Below, piece after piece: positions 25,965 through 37,726 of a stretch of DNA of 64,000 nt. Under the pieces are notes generated by a model. The model was given only the letters and a program-made list of their open reading frames with translations, was not told the origin of the DNA and ran no database searches. The stretch lies in assembly GCF_001039355.2 (NCBI RefSeq), contig NW_019774014.1, positions 252,539 to 316,538 of the forward strand, read 5' to 3'. The position numbers and the translations under genes were made by a program. Numbering within the stretch: the first letter of the stretch is position 1; the number at the start of each line of letters is the position of its first letter. The stretch comes from Lingula anatina. Its lineage: Eukaryota; Brachiopoda; Lingulata; Lingulida; Lingulidae.

Positions 25965-28900
25965 ATGGAAAGATTGGGAAAATTTGGCTCTCTTCAAACT
26001 AGTTATTACCATAGACCGCTGTCCACTGCTGCTGCCTACGTCACGCTGCCTGAGGTTTTCGATTCCACGGCGAACAGGCTGCCCACCAAGACTGCCGTGG
26101 TGGTATACCAGAGTCGAGACAACAGGGAATGCCTGACTTTTGCTGAACTGCAGGTACACTGAAAAAATAATGCCGTGACAAAACAGTAATAGGGGAAAAT
26201 GGAGAAAAAATATAATTTGATTTTCCTTTAATCAGTTTTCGAAAAGCGTTTGAAACTTCAATGAATTATTTTGTTGATTAGTCTTTTTTAAGAATTAAAA
26301 AAAAACTTTTAAAAAATGGTTTATCTTTCTCGTTTCCATTTCCCCTGCTGATTGTTAATCAACCACTTTTTTTCTTTTTTTCATCCAGAACCAATCCAAG
26401 ACTCTAGCAGCAGCTCTGACGCAACGCGGATATGCTCGCGGTGACCGCGTGGCCTTTTTTGCGCCAAATTGCATCGAATACTTCACCATCCAGTTAGCAC
26501 TGAGTCGCATTGGCTGCAATATTTTTCTCCTAAGCAACCTCAACGCGCTGGAGTCTGACGTGTGGCAATACAAGTGTCGTGCCCTGTTTATGTACATAAA
26601 AAACGAAGAAGAGGTGGACATTTGCAGAAAGTTAGTCGACAGAAAATCTCGCGAGAGTGTGGAAAAAGACGTGATCATCTTTGGTCCAAAATGTGACGTC
26701 ACCATGGCGGGGACTGTGCCCCTGGACAGCGTCATGGCTGCAGGAGCGGGACATGACTGGGATGACGTCAAAATTGAAGCTGGAGAGGTGGGGTCAAACC
26801 CGGATGACCCTTACTGCGTCTTCTTAACATCGGGTTCTACGGGTAAACCCAAAGGAGTCCAGTACACCCATATCAAGTACCTACACCAGTGCAGCGTGCT
26901 GCATTCAACGGCTATAACGGAAGACAGCTGCTTCTTCAACGACCGCCCTGTGACTTGGCTGGGCGGTAGTATGACCTTGCTTAGTATGGCGGTGTTCGGA
27001 GCGACAGGAGTGACGGTGAATTCTGCTCTGGTGGTCGGCGGGGGAGACGTGGATTTTGTAATTGGAGTCATGAAGCGGGAGATGTGTACAGATGCAGTGA
27101 TGATGCATTATTTCATGGTGGATCTTCTACGTCGTTATAACCCGGAGATCCACGCGGTACCCTCTCTACGACATATTTTAACAGGGGGCCAGAGGATGGA
27201 TGTGGACGTCTTAAAGCAGATTCAGGCTCTATTGCCACACGTTGAGTATATCGTGGATAGTTACGGTTAGTTATATCACCAATTGTTGAAATAGACGTTT
27301 ATCTATTCATTTTTTTAAATTATTTTTTTAAGATATTTACATTCCATTAGCATTCATCTAACTATAATCAAAGTAAATTCTTGTTAAAGACAATATTTAT
27401 TCAACAGTATATCCTGTGTTCTTTATCCATATTGTACCTACCATCGAACGTGAGTAGTTATCTTTTGCACTTGTATGTTTTCTACAGAGTCACTTTTTTA
27501 AAGAGCAGGTTGGGGGGAATGAGCAGTCAATGTTCCCCATTGTCTTTGAGCATAAATACGGGGATACCCCCCTCCCGTTGATCACTCAAAACCAAAACAG
27601 TATATTTCAGTTTTGGAAACGTTGACAAGGTACGGAAACACCCGAGAATCACCAAACGGTGCCTTTATTACTTGGGCTATTGGTGAGGGTAAGATTAAAG
27701 TGGGAAATAACATTCTTTCGAATGCACCTCACAGGGTCAGAGGCTCGACAGACGAGCGCCATAGTAATCAAGCTAGAGGGCTGATACACATGTAAATGTG
27801 TAACCCGTGCTCCTAAAACAATAAACATGATCCTTGACGTTCTACACTCTTGCCCAAAATGGTTGGTACNAGTGCCCTGTTTATGTACATAAAAAACGAA
27901 GAAGAGGTGGACATTTGCAGAAAGTTAGTCGACAGAAAATCTCGCGAGAGTGTGGAAAAAGACGTGATCATCTTTGGTCCAAAATGTGACGTCACCATGG
28001 CGGGGGCCGTGCCCCTGGCCAGCGTCATGGCTGCAGGAGCGGGACATGACTGGGATGACGTCAAAATTGAAGCTGGAGAGGTGGGGTCAAACCCGGATGA
28101 CCCTTACTGCGTCTTCTTAACATCGGGTTCTACGGGTAAACCCAAAGGAGTCCAGTACACCCATATCAAGTACCTACACCAGTGCAGCGTGCTGCATTCA
28201 ACGGCTATAACGGAAGACAGCTGCTTCTTCAACGACCGCCCTGTGACTTGGCTGGGCGGTAGTATGACCTTGCTAAGTATGTCGGTGTTCGGAGCGACAG
28301 GAGTGACGGTGAATTCTGCTCTGGTGGTCGGCGGGGGAGACGTGGATTTTGTAATTGGAGTCATGAAGCGGGAGGTGTGTACAGATGCAGTGATGATGCA
28401 TTATTTCATGGTGGATCTTCTACGTCGTTATAACCCGGAGATCCACGCGGTACCCTCTCTACGACATATTTTAACAGGGGGGCAGAGGATGGATGTGGAC
28501 GTCTTAAAGAAGATTCAGGCTCTGTTGCCACACGTTGAGTATATCGTGGATAGTTACGGTTAGTTATATCACCAATTGTTGAAAGATGCGTTTATCTATT
28601 CATTTTTTTTTAAATTATTTTTTAAAGATATTTACATTCCATTAGCATTCATCTAACTATAATCAAAGTAAATTCTTGTTAAAGACAATATTTATTCAAC
28701 AGTATATCCTGTGTTCTTTATCCATATTGTACCTACCATCGAACGTGAGTAGTTATCTTTTGCACTTTTATGTTTTCTACAGAGTCACTTTTTTAAAGAG
28801 CGGGTTGGGGAATAAGCGGTCAATGTTCCCCATTGTCTTTGAGCATAAATACGGGGATACCCCCCTCCCGTTGATCACTCAAAACCAAAACAGTATATTT

Positions 28901-29789
28901 CAGTTTTGGAAACTTTGACAAGGTACGGAAACACCCGAGAATCATCAAACGCTGCTTTTATTACTCGGGTTATGGGTGAGGGTAAAATTAAAGTGGTTAG
29001 TCACATTTTTTGGAATGCACCTCACAGGACCAGAGGCTCGACAGAAGGTAATCAAGCTAGAGGGCTGATACACAAGTAAATGTGTAACCCGTCCTCCTAA
29101 AACAATAAACATAACATCAAGCCTGTACGTTCTATTTGTTAAATGAAATCTGATGCTTTTTTACAGGGTCTGCTGAGTGCGGCCTTGTTTCAGTTGCCCG
29201 GTGTTGCCACACCTACAAGGCTTCTGACGGTGAAGAAATTTTCGACGGCATCGAAGTGAGAATCGTCGACGAAAACCACCGAGATGTCCCTCGCGGAACC
29301 AGCGGCGAAATCTGCGTGCGTTCGCCGACCGTCTACGCCAACTGCTACGTGGACAACGAGGAAGCATCCAAGGCGGTGATTGACAACGCTGGATGGTATT
29401 GCACCGGGGACATTGGGGTTATCGACGCAGACGGGAGACTCGCGATAAGCGGCCGCAAGGATGACATGATAAAGCGAGCGACTGTTAAAATATTCCCTGT
29501 CGATATTGAGCCGATACTCAAGCAACACTCCGGCATAAAAGATGTCGTGGTGATAGGCGTGCCTGATGATCGGTTAGGGGAGGAAATCTGTGCATGCGTC
29601 ATACTAGATGATGCGTCCTCATTGGCTGACGTAAAGAGTTGGTGTAAAGAGAAGTTTTCTGTCGGACCTGATGGCCTATCAATAGCCCCTGTGTTATACG
29701 TTCAGTTTTCTCAATTTCCCACGACTGCCTCTGGGAAAACTGATAAACGTTTGGTGAAACAGGCGGCATTGGACTATTTGAAAGTATGA
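25965..29789 (+). CDS. Acyl-CoA synthetase-like adenylate-forming enzyme, copy 1
   Basis: Exons 25965-26153, 26389-27265 and 29167-29789, all GT-AG and in phase, give 562 aa. The start codon lies 24 bp after an acceptor, so an upstream non-coding exon is likely. The enzyme class activates a carboxylic acid with ATP and transfers it to CoA. ATP-binding motif LTSGSTGKPKG is at about 209-219, and YGSAE (A5) at about 355-359. CTGD (A7) is near 434-437. The hinge ISGRKDDMIK is at 449-458, and the C-terminal catalytic Lys in ASGK is about residue 546. The architecture fits 4-coumarate/medium-chain acyl-CoA ligases. The C-terminus is LKV, not a peroxisomal SKL signal. Substrate is unknown. Intron 2 contains the broken exon copy at 27871-28558. 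Confidence 0.9.
27871..28558 (+). pseudogene. Truncated repeat of acyl-CoA synthetase exon 2
   Basis: It is almost identical to 26578-27265, starting mid-exon directly after a single N at 27870. It lacks the exon's 5' part and splice acceptor but keeps the donor and the following about 580 bp of intron. Residue differences include AVPLAS for TVPLDS, SVFGA for AVFGA and REVC for REMC. An unmerged haplotype or mis-join is more likely than a functional exon. A real partial exon duplication is the alternative. Confidence 0.8.
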
Positions 29790-29803
29790 CTTCCATATGT
29801 ACT

Positions 29804-30320
29804 CAGGGCCGTAGCCTCCGGAGGGGGGGGGGGGGGGCAGGGGGGGAGCTGCCCCCCCCCCCTGGGATTTGAGGTGCAAAAAATAATCTCAAAGGTAAAA
29901 AAAATAACTGCAAAGTTGGTATCAATTCTGTGAGAAAATGCACTCATGGCCACTAGACAATCATTCAACAATCTGTTTACAAAGGTGTACTGTTTTTAGC
30001 CAACTCAGTTCATGCAAAAAAGCTCGCCCTCCCTTAGGGAGCTATCTCCCAGGCTGTTATCAGGTTATTGTTTACCCTGACTGTTTGCCCAACAAAGCTG
30101 GGAGGGCTGTTTTGAAAAAATGACTGTACTTATGACAAAATGAACCCACAATTTCAGACTTCCGATTGAGCAATAAATAACAGTTAAAACGCACCAGAAT
30201 GCAGTATTATACATACAGTTTTTAAAACGTTTCCACACCGTGGGAGGGGGACACCCACACCCACGTCCCCCTCGTGTCCGCTTACTGCCCCCCTGGCATT
30301 TTGCTCAGGCTACGGCCCTG
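29804..30320. mobile_element. hAT-like MITE just after the copy 1 stop codon
   Basis: The ends are CAGGGCCGTAGCC and GGCTACGGCCCTG, a 13-bp perfect terminal inverted repeat. They enclose 517 bp with long G and C tracts inside the left end. It begins 15 bp after the stop codon of copy 1 and is absent from the same place after copy 2. I found no convincing 8-bp target duplication. Confidence 0.62.
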
Positions 30321-30873
30321 GTGCTGCGTGTATTATTGAAAGGGCACTTACTGGGGACTATTCAGTTATTTATGCTGTTTGGAGGCCTGTATGCAATGTT
30401 TAAATTTTATACGGTTTTCTATACCAATTGATAGTGGTAATTTTATTAGAGACGCTCACCACATTCTTCATTTAAAATGTAATTTGATCAGGATGAAAGA
30501 ATATTCTTTTCTTACACAGCTTTGTGTCATAATAATACTTATAGCATGCGGCATTGGAAAATTTGAAATTTTGACTTTCATCTGCTGGTACTTTTGATGG
30601 GACACGTTCCATTCGGACATACTGGATACAACCCTGAGTGTCAGAGCAACGTAAAAATTAGCTTGCAAATATTAAATATACCTTGGAGTCATTTTTACTA
30701 GGTATTGCTGATATGGGTTATATATGAAATCAAGATCGAGCTGGCAATACCGGAATCTAGAACCTAGGGTAACTGGATACAGGTTTATATGTCAAATGTG
30801 CTATCTATATGATTTTCTACACTAAAATTATGTCTGTTATGATAGAGACGATGACCATTAAGTTCAAATCTAT

Positions 30874-31089
30874 GACTCCGTTCACACGGAATGTCTATTT
30901 TTTAAAAATCTTGTAATCACGGTCCCTGTGCCCTGAATATCCCGCGGCGTAATTACTGGCGGCGCGAGCCAGTTACTTCCAAAGCTGTAATTAATTCTCG
31001 GGATATTCAGGGCACAGGGACCGTGATTACAAGATACCGCGAATAGAAAATAGATTTTTAGAAAATAGACTTTCCATGTGAACCAAGCC
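30874..31089. mobile_element. PIF/Harbinger-like MITE, family A, copy 2
   Basis: A 216-bp palindrome starting GACTCCGTTCACACGG and ending CATGTGAACCAAGCC, flanked by TAT on both sides. The inner arms (CCCTGAATATCCCG and complement, TAATTACTGGCGGCG) match copies 1 and 3. The right half of the central stem is shorter. Confidence 0.78.
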
Positions 31090-31693
31090 TATATTTGATA
31101 AGGATGCAAAATTTTATTCGTATATAAATTTGTTCTACAGCTACAATTTCCTGTCTTAACACGGTAAAGAGGCCTAAGATGTGTGCCTTAATCATAATAT
31201 TTTACCAGCACCACTGATATCACGCAATTTTTGTTCTAAGTAAATAGCCTAAATAACTCATGACACATTGCGATAGAGAAGCCCCGACACAATCGATATC
31301 TTGATTTGACCATTAGAGTACTTCCTTATATGTTTGACCTTGGACCCAACGTGTGATGTGTCCTAGGTTTGACAAACTCATACCTGGGGCAAGGGGAGGG
31401 GTGTGAGTGCTTCCCCACTGCTTTCAAAAGCAAAACGAGTTATCCCCTCCCCCATTCCGAAATTATGGAAAAAGTAAACACGTTTCCTATTGTAGGAGCT
31501 AGGGTCGCCCATACTTGTCCCATATAATTATGTAATAGTCTCTATGTGATATTGCTATTTGCAATACGCCATGCTGTCGAGTTACGGGGCCCAGGGTGGA
31601 TAGACTTGTTTGTTATATCCTGAATAAGCCACACCCGTGTCACATGACAGTGCGTGCATTATCAGCCATTGTCATTTAGGCCTACCGATAGGC

Positions 31694-31745
31694 TTATAAG
31701 ATTATCTCCAAGGGCGCAAGGTGCACAAAGATCCGTTGTGACGGT
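31694..31745 (+). promoter_or_regulatory. Candidate core promoter and 5' UTR exon end, copy 2
   Basis: TTATAAG at 31694 and the donor GACG|GTAAGT (exon end 31743) repeat the arrangement seen in copy 1, inside otherwise more diverged flanking DNA. The target acceptor is just before 32860. Confidence 0.35.
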
Positions 31746-32451
31746 AAGTTGTAGACGATATAACTACATGTACCATGGAGGTACCTGAATGGATGGCGCT
31801 TCTTTACAAATATCTTAAATCATCGATAGAGTTCTTCGATGAATTAGAAAGATGATTGTGTTTTCTTCAGGAGGTAGGGCCTATTTTGTCATTGATCTTA
31901 GCCAGTGAAATATAACTTAGTTGTTCCAATCGCATTCATTCCATGTTTTAAGCACAGATTCACCCGTGTGCATACACACATGAACTGACAAGAGCACACA
32001 CCCCTTCGCTCATAAGCACAAGAACAAGTTGATAAATTGAATCCATCCAGATTAGAGCATGTAAGATTATATTCCCAGAGCTGCCCTACGATAGGGCATG
32101 TTTTGAAACATGTAAACTTATCACTCTTGCTTGTAGAAGAGATGAATGATCCTTAACGATATTGCATAACATGTACTATTTACTCTGAAGGGCACAAAAT
32201 CCATCATTTGCGCCGGGTTTATAAGTACTGTGCCAAAATTGAGGACTGTACGGTCGTCAAAAACTTTTATCCCATGGGCTTTATGAAATTTTAAGAACTG
32301 AGGTTTTTATAAACTTTTAATGTGTATCGAATCATTTTAACACTTACAAGTATATTTTAAGATTGTGCATCTCACGTCTATTTGCTTTTATTGTAAAATC
32401 CAACTTTTTAAATTGCAAATAAATACATCTTATTATTATAAGAACAAGCTC

Positions 32452-32458
32452 GTGCGCG

Positions 32459-32494
<36 letters not shown>
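32452..32494. repeat. (GC)n(CA)n microsatellite
   Basis: Counterpart of the copy 1 CA repeat, with a longer CG block. Confidence 0.93.
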
Positions 32495-32495
<1 letters not shown>

Positions 32496-32882
32496 CTACG
32501 ATACATAGCTCGCCGATCGGCAAGGGCGACAGTGTCGTCTTCTGACCTGTAAAACGAGGATATAAAACTGGCAGTAACTGGCATATGTGACCTGAATTTC
32601 TCTTAATTTTCGTCCTCGGTGATCATTTCAGAAAAGGACGCCCCCCCCCCCCTTTCCCCTGAGGGTACTAATGAATTTGTGACATTATTATATCATTCTA
32701 AAGAGAAACTTGAATACTCTGCAGCTCGTGAAATGTTGAAAAGGAGATAGACAAACATCGGAAACATGGCGGGATGTACTGCTACTAAGATTGAGAGCAT
32801 TATATTATTTAGGAGCTTAATAACATGAGCGTTTTGAACTTATTAAATTTTCATTACAGGGCTTTTACACATCTATAACGAG

Positions 32883-35871
32883 ATGGAAACCTTGGGAAAA
32901 TTTGGCTCTCTTCAAACCAGTTATTACCACAGCCCGCTGTCCACTGCTGCTGCCTACGTCACGCTGCCTGAGGTTTTCGATTCCACGGCGAACAGGCTGC
33001 CCACCAAGACCGCCGTGGTGGTATACCAGAGTCGAGACAACAGAGAATGCCTGACTTTTGCTGAACTGCAGGTAAATCGTACGCTGAAAAAAAATGCCGT
33101 GACAAAACAATTAAAAGGAGAAAGATGAAGAACAACTATTATTTCTGTCTTCTTTAATCAATTTTCAAAAAAATGTTTGAAATGTGCCATATCTTTGTTA
33201 ATGAATTATTTTGTTTCTTTTAAGAATTAATAAAAAATATATCATATGTAGAAATGGTTTATATTTCTTATTTTCATTTCACCTTCTGATCGCTAATCAA
33301 CCACTTATTTCTTTTTTCATCCAGAACCAATCCAAGACCCTAGCACTAGCTTTGACGCAACGCGGATATGCTCGCGGTGACCGCGTGGCCTTTTTCGCGC
33401 CAAATTGCATCGAATACTTCAACATTCAGTTAGCACTGAGTCGCATTGGCTGCAATATTTTCCTCCTTAGCAACCTGAGCACCCTCGAGTCTGACGTGTG
33501 GCAATACAAGTGTCGTGCCCTGTTTATGTACATAAAAAACGAAGAAGAGGTGGACATTTGCAGAAAGTTAGTCGACAGAAAATCTCGCGAGAGTAAGGAA
33601 AAAGACGTGATCATCTTTGGTCCAAACTGTGACGTCGCCATGGCAGGGACCGTGCCCCTGATCAGCGTCTTGGCCGCAGGAGCGGGACATGACTGGGATG
33701 ACGTCAAAATTAAAGCTGGAGATGTGGGGCCAAACCCGGATGACCCTTACTGCGTCTTCTTAACATCGGGTTCTACGGGTAAACCCAAAGGAGTCCAGTA
33801 CACCCATATCAAGTACCTTTACCATTGCAGAGTGCTGCATTCAACGGCTATAACGGAAGACAGCTGCTTCTTCAACGACCGCCCTGTGACTTGGCTGGGC
33901 GGCAGTATGACGTTGCTTAGTATGTCGGTGTTTGGAGCGACAGGAGTGACGGTGAATTCTGCTCTGGTTGTCGGCGGGGGAGACATGGATTTTGTCATTG
34001 GAGTCATGAAGCGGGAGATGTGTACAGAAGCATTGATTATGTATTATTTCATGGTGGATCTTCTACGTCGTTATAACCCGGAGATCCACGCGGTGCCCTC
34101 TCTACGACATATCTTAACAGGGGGTCAGAGGATGGATGTGGGCGTCTTAAAGAAGATTCAGACTCTATTGCCACACGTCGAGTATATCGTGGATAGTTAC
34201 GGTTAGTTATATCACCAATTGTTGAAAGACGCGTTTGTCTATTCATTTTTAATTGTATCTCTCTTTTTTTTTTGTAATCTTCATCTAATCATGATCATAG
34301 TAATTTCTTCTTAAAGACAATATTTATTCAAAAGTATATCCTGTGTATTTTATCCACACTGTACGTACCAACCAACGTGTGTAGTTATTTTTGTCACTTG
34401 TATGTTTTCCGCAGAGTCACTTTTGTTAAAGAGCGGATTTGGGGAATGGTCAGACCAAAATTCCCATCGTCTTTGATAAGATAAGATAAGAGTTTATGTA
34501 GCCAATTATAAAAATCGGAAATCATTTTTCTTTTGGAGCAATATACAGAGTAAAATAATAGAATAATACAATAAATAAATAAATTATGAATTTAGTTTTG
34601 AGATCAAATTAAAATGCGTTACTGCACTAGGATAAAAGCTGTTTAAAAAGCGTTTACTGCCTTTAAAAGTTAAAAGTCTACTGTTGCTTGGTAAAAACGT
34701 AAAAAGTGATGATGCAGGATGGAAAGAGTCTTCCGTGGTGTTGACAATTCTTTTCTCCATTCTGTCTTTAAAAATATCATCCAGCTTGGGGATAATCTAA
34801 CTTGCAGTTTTTACAACGTTTGTTAGTTTCTTCCTTTCCTCCCCAGCTGTCCTGCTATACCATATTATAATTCCGTGCGCCAGAATGCTTTCAATTACAC
34901 ACCTGTAACACACACCGGGGTTTGTGCATAAATACGGGGTTATCCCCCTCCAGTTGATCACCCAAAAACCATAACGGTATATTTCAGTACTGGAAATGTT
35001 GACAAGGTACGGAAACACCTGAGAATCACCAAACGGTACTTTTATTGCTCGGGTTATGGGTGAGGGTAAGATTAAAGTGGGTAGTCACATTCTTTTGAAT
35101 GCATCTCACAGGACCAGAGGCTCGACAGAAGGTAATTTGGCAAGAGGGCTGATACACAAGTAAATGTGTAACCCGTCCTCCTAAAACAATAAATATGATA
35201 TCAACCCTGTACGGTCTATTTGGTAAATGGAATCTGATGTTTTTACAGGGTCTGCTGAGTGCGGCCTTGTTTCAGTTGCCCGGTGTTGCCACACCTACAA
35301 GGCTTCTGAGGGTGAGGAGATTTTCGACGGCTTTGAAGTGAGAATCGTCGACGAAAAGCACCGAGACGTCCCTCGCGGAACCAGCGGCGAAATCTGCGTG
35401 CGTTCGCCGACCATCTACGCCAACTGCTACGTGGACAACGAGAAAGCATCCAAGGCAGTAATTGACAACGCTGGATGGTATTGCACCGGGGACATCGGGG
35501 TTATCGACGCAGACGGGAGACTTGCGATAAGCGGCCGCAAGGATGACATGATAAAGCGAGCGACGGTTAAAATATTTCCTGTTGATATTGAGCCTATACT
35601 CAAGCAACATTCTGCCATAAAAGATGTCGTGGTGATAGGCGTGCCTGATGATCGGTTAGGGGAGGAAATCTGCGCATGTGTCATACTAGATAATGCGTCC
35701 TCATTGGCTGACGTAAAGAGTTGGTGTAAAGAGCAGTTTTCTGTCGGACCTGATGGCCTATCAATAGCGCCTGTGTTATATGTGCAGTTTTCTCAATTCC
35801 CCACGACTTCCTCAGGGAAAACTGACAGACGTTTAGTGAAACAGGCGGCACTGGAAATATTGAAAGTTTGA
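32883..35871 (+). CDS. Acyl-CoA synthetase-like adenylate-forming enzyme, copy 2
   Basis: Exons 32883-33071, 33325-34201 and 35249-35871 have exactly the same lengths and phases as copy 1 (189, 877, 623 nt), giving 562 aa. All motifs are intact: LTSGSTGKPKG, YGSAE, CTGD, ISGRKDDMIK and the terminal SGK. Substitutions against copy 1 are mostly conservative and scattered, for example EALIMYYF for DAVMMHYF in the region that lines the acyl pocket in this fold, so substrate range may differ slightly. Exons are more alike than the introns and flanks, pointing to purifying selection or gene conversion. No peroxisomal signal is present. Confidence 0.92.
34477..34925 (-). mobile_element. 5'-truncated L2/CR1-type LINE 3' fragment
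   Basis: This about 450-bp insert in intron 2 of copy 2 is absent from copy 1, where CTTTGA and GCATAAATAC are adjacent. On the minus strand it encodes the end of a non-LTR reverse transcriptase ORF (IESILAHGIIIWYSRTAGEE, VVKTAS, then after one stop KLDDIFKDRMEKRIV, and later FLPSNSRL). It finishes with a CTTAT-repeat tail, as in L2/CR1 elements. It is non-functional. Confidence 0.75.
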
Positions 35872-36000
35872 CCTTTACCTGTATTTTATCAGAGACGTTG
35901 GGCACATTCTTTATTTGAAATGTATCTTTGATAAGAATGCAAGACATTTTATTTCATTTGTAGCTCTCTCAAGTATACAAAAGACCGCTGCTTTGTGTAA

Positions 36001-36870
36001 TGATAATAATAAATACACCAGTACCAGTACCAATACGTAGTGTTTAAAGAAAATCCTTGATTACATTTTCCATGCGATGTCCGCACGGTGCTTGCTTACT
36101 GCTCATAATGTACTTTTCTTAACGGCGTTAGAGCTACGGCAGACTGTGGTCGTGCGAAATAGTATGGAATCGTACAGATTTTCGACATTCGTACATGTAG
36201 CCTAGCTGAATCTTTTAACATTTTTTAATGGTAAGCCTGTATACCGTAGCAATATAGAGATGGCATTGCACTATTCCCGCATTGTACCCGGTACGGTAGA
36301 CTTGCGGTTATCTTAAATTTCAGGCCTACCCAACTACCAGACTCGGCACCTAAGGATCCTGAATTAACCGGTATATCGGACCAATCTACCCGTTTTCAAG
36401 GTGTGTGTCAGATCGCATTTCGGAGTATCATACCCCAGAACAAATTTTGTAGCACGACTGCGGGCTCATCCACGCTCGGCTGAACAACTATAAACTGTAC
36501 TCTTACTTTAGAGNAAATTTCTATTCCAACTGCTCCCATGAATGTGTTTTCGAAAAAAATCAGGTGTTAACATGTTACGAAACTTTGAAAATTCAGATTG
36601 AAATGAGCACTCCTCGATATGGCGTCCGTCGTGTACACTCCACACTTTCCCCCTGAAACTTCAAATCCCGCAAAATCTCGCGTTCCCACGGATAATTTAG
36701 CGGAAGTCACGTGACCGTGGAAAAGCCTCTATTTTCCCTGCTGAAGGTATAGACCGTTCAAAGTGGGTGTTAACTATGAAGGGCTGTCTAGACTACAAAC
36801 TGATACTAACACTTTTGGAAACAAACAAAAGAAAAACCTTATAGGTAAAAAATAGATAAATTATAAAATC
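36001..36870. other. Intergenic, no gene seen
   Basis: Contains a single-N join at 36514. No coding or RNA gene was recognised. Confidence 0.45.
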
Positions 36871-37726
36871 GGCCTTTTTGCCCCATGGCTGGGGCATTAC
36901 GCCTCGCACCACGGGGCTAAACGCCCACCGTGGGCGTCTTGCCCCAAACTATAGGCGTTATGCCCCGCCTTTGTACAAAGCAAAATAAAATCAAATTATA
37001 TTTCTACGAGACAACTTAGTAAGCCTTTAAAAGCAACATATAACATTTTGGGGTACTGAGATAATAAAAATACCCATCAAATTTATTCAGAATGAGCTGT
37101 AATTCTACTCTTTACGACAGGGCACTGTGATACTTCCAAAATTAAGTTCCTAGTACAGCCACTTGCTTTGGCTTTTCCCCATATAAGTGTTATAACTGAT
37201 GATATACAATAAAAAAACGTGCATGAAAGAACACTTCCGCATCTTTTTAGAATTATTTTTTATTTAAAAACGAAAGGGGGCAAAACGCCCAGTGATCGGG
37301 GCAAAACGCCCACTATAGGCGTTTTGCCTCATATCAGCATGGGCGTTTTGCCCCAAAGTGAGATTTTGTATATTTTTTCAAAAATCGGCGGGAAAAGTTT
37401 TATACAATCTGACTTCATCGAAACTTGTATGGAGGTCTGATACCATCCTATCTGTCACCAACAAAGTTTTTTGAATTCGTGCATTTGGTAGGTGGTGTCA
37501 CTGATGTTAAGGAAAAGGCTAAATAACAGTAGGCCCCTAAACAAGGCAAAAATGAACAAATTATCATAAAATGCTTATTTTTTAGTTTGTGGTCATCTCC
37601 GTCATGGAGGATAAGTCTGCTGGAAATCGGAAGTGGACAAAACATCACGAGACGCGTATTTATACGTAATACCTGAAAAAAAGCGGGTGGGCGTTTGACC
37701 CCGACTGGGCGTTTAGCCCCGGCCGG
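36871..37726. repeat. Clustered GGGGCAAAACGCCC-type palindromic motifs
   Basis: About ten copies of a GGGGCA-NN-ACGCC motif occur in both orientations, in three clusters: 36871-36969, 37276-37354 and 37688-37726. Variants include GGGGCTAAACGCCC, GGGCGTCTTGCCCC, GGGGCAAAACGCCC and GGGCGTTTGACCCC. The G and C arms are kept while the central bases vary. Outer clusters are roughly inverted relative to each other, so the whole may be one foldback element of about 850 bp. Confidence 0.7.

Larger units (their letters stand above)
24726..36000 (+). repeat. Tandem segmental duplication carrying the acyl-CoA synthetase genes
   Basis: Sequence from about 24726 (ACTCATGACACATTGCGATA) to about 30.5 kb is repeated from about 31257 (same words) to about 35.95 kb. 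Upstream flanks, a CA microsatellite, all three exons, introns and part of the 3' flank align. Copy 1 additionally contains a broken exon-2 repeat and a MITE after the stop. Copy 2 contains a LINE fragment in intron 2. Confidence 0.88.

Noticed and set aside
27871-28563. A third acyl-CoA synthetase gene
   Set aside because: It has no exon 1, no exon-2 acceptor and starts at an N, so it is a partial repeat or assembly artefact, not a gene.
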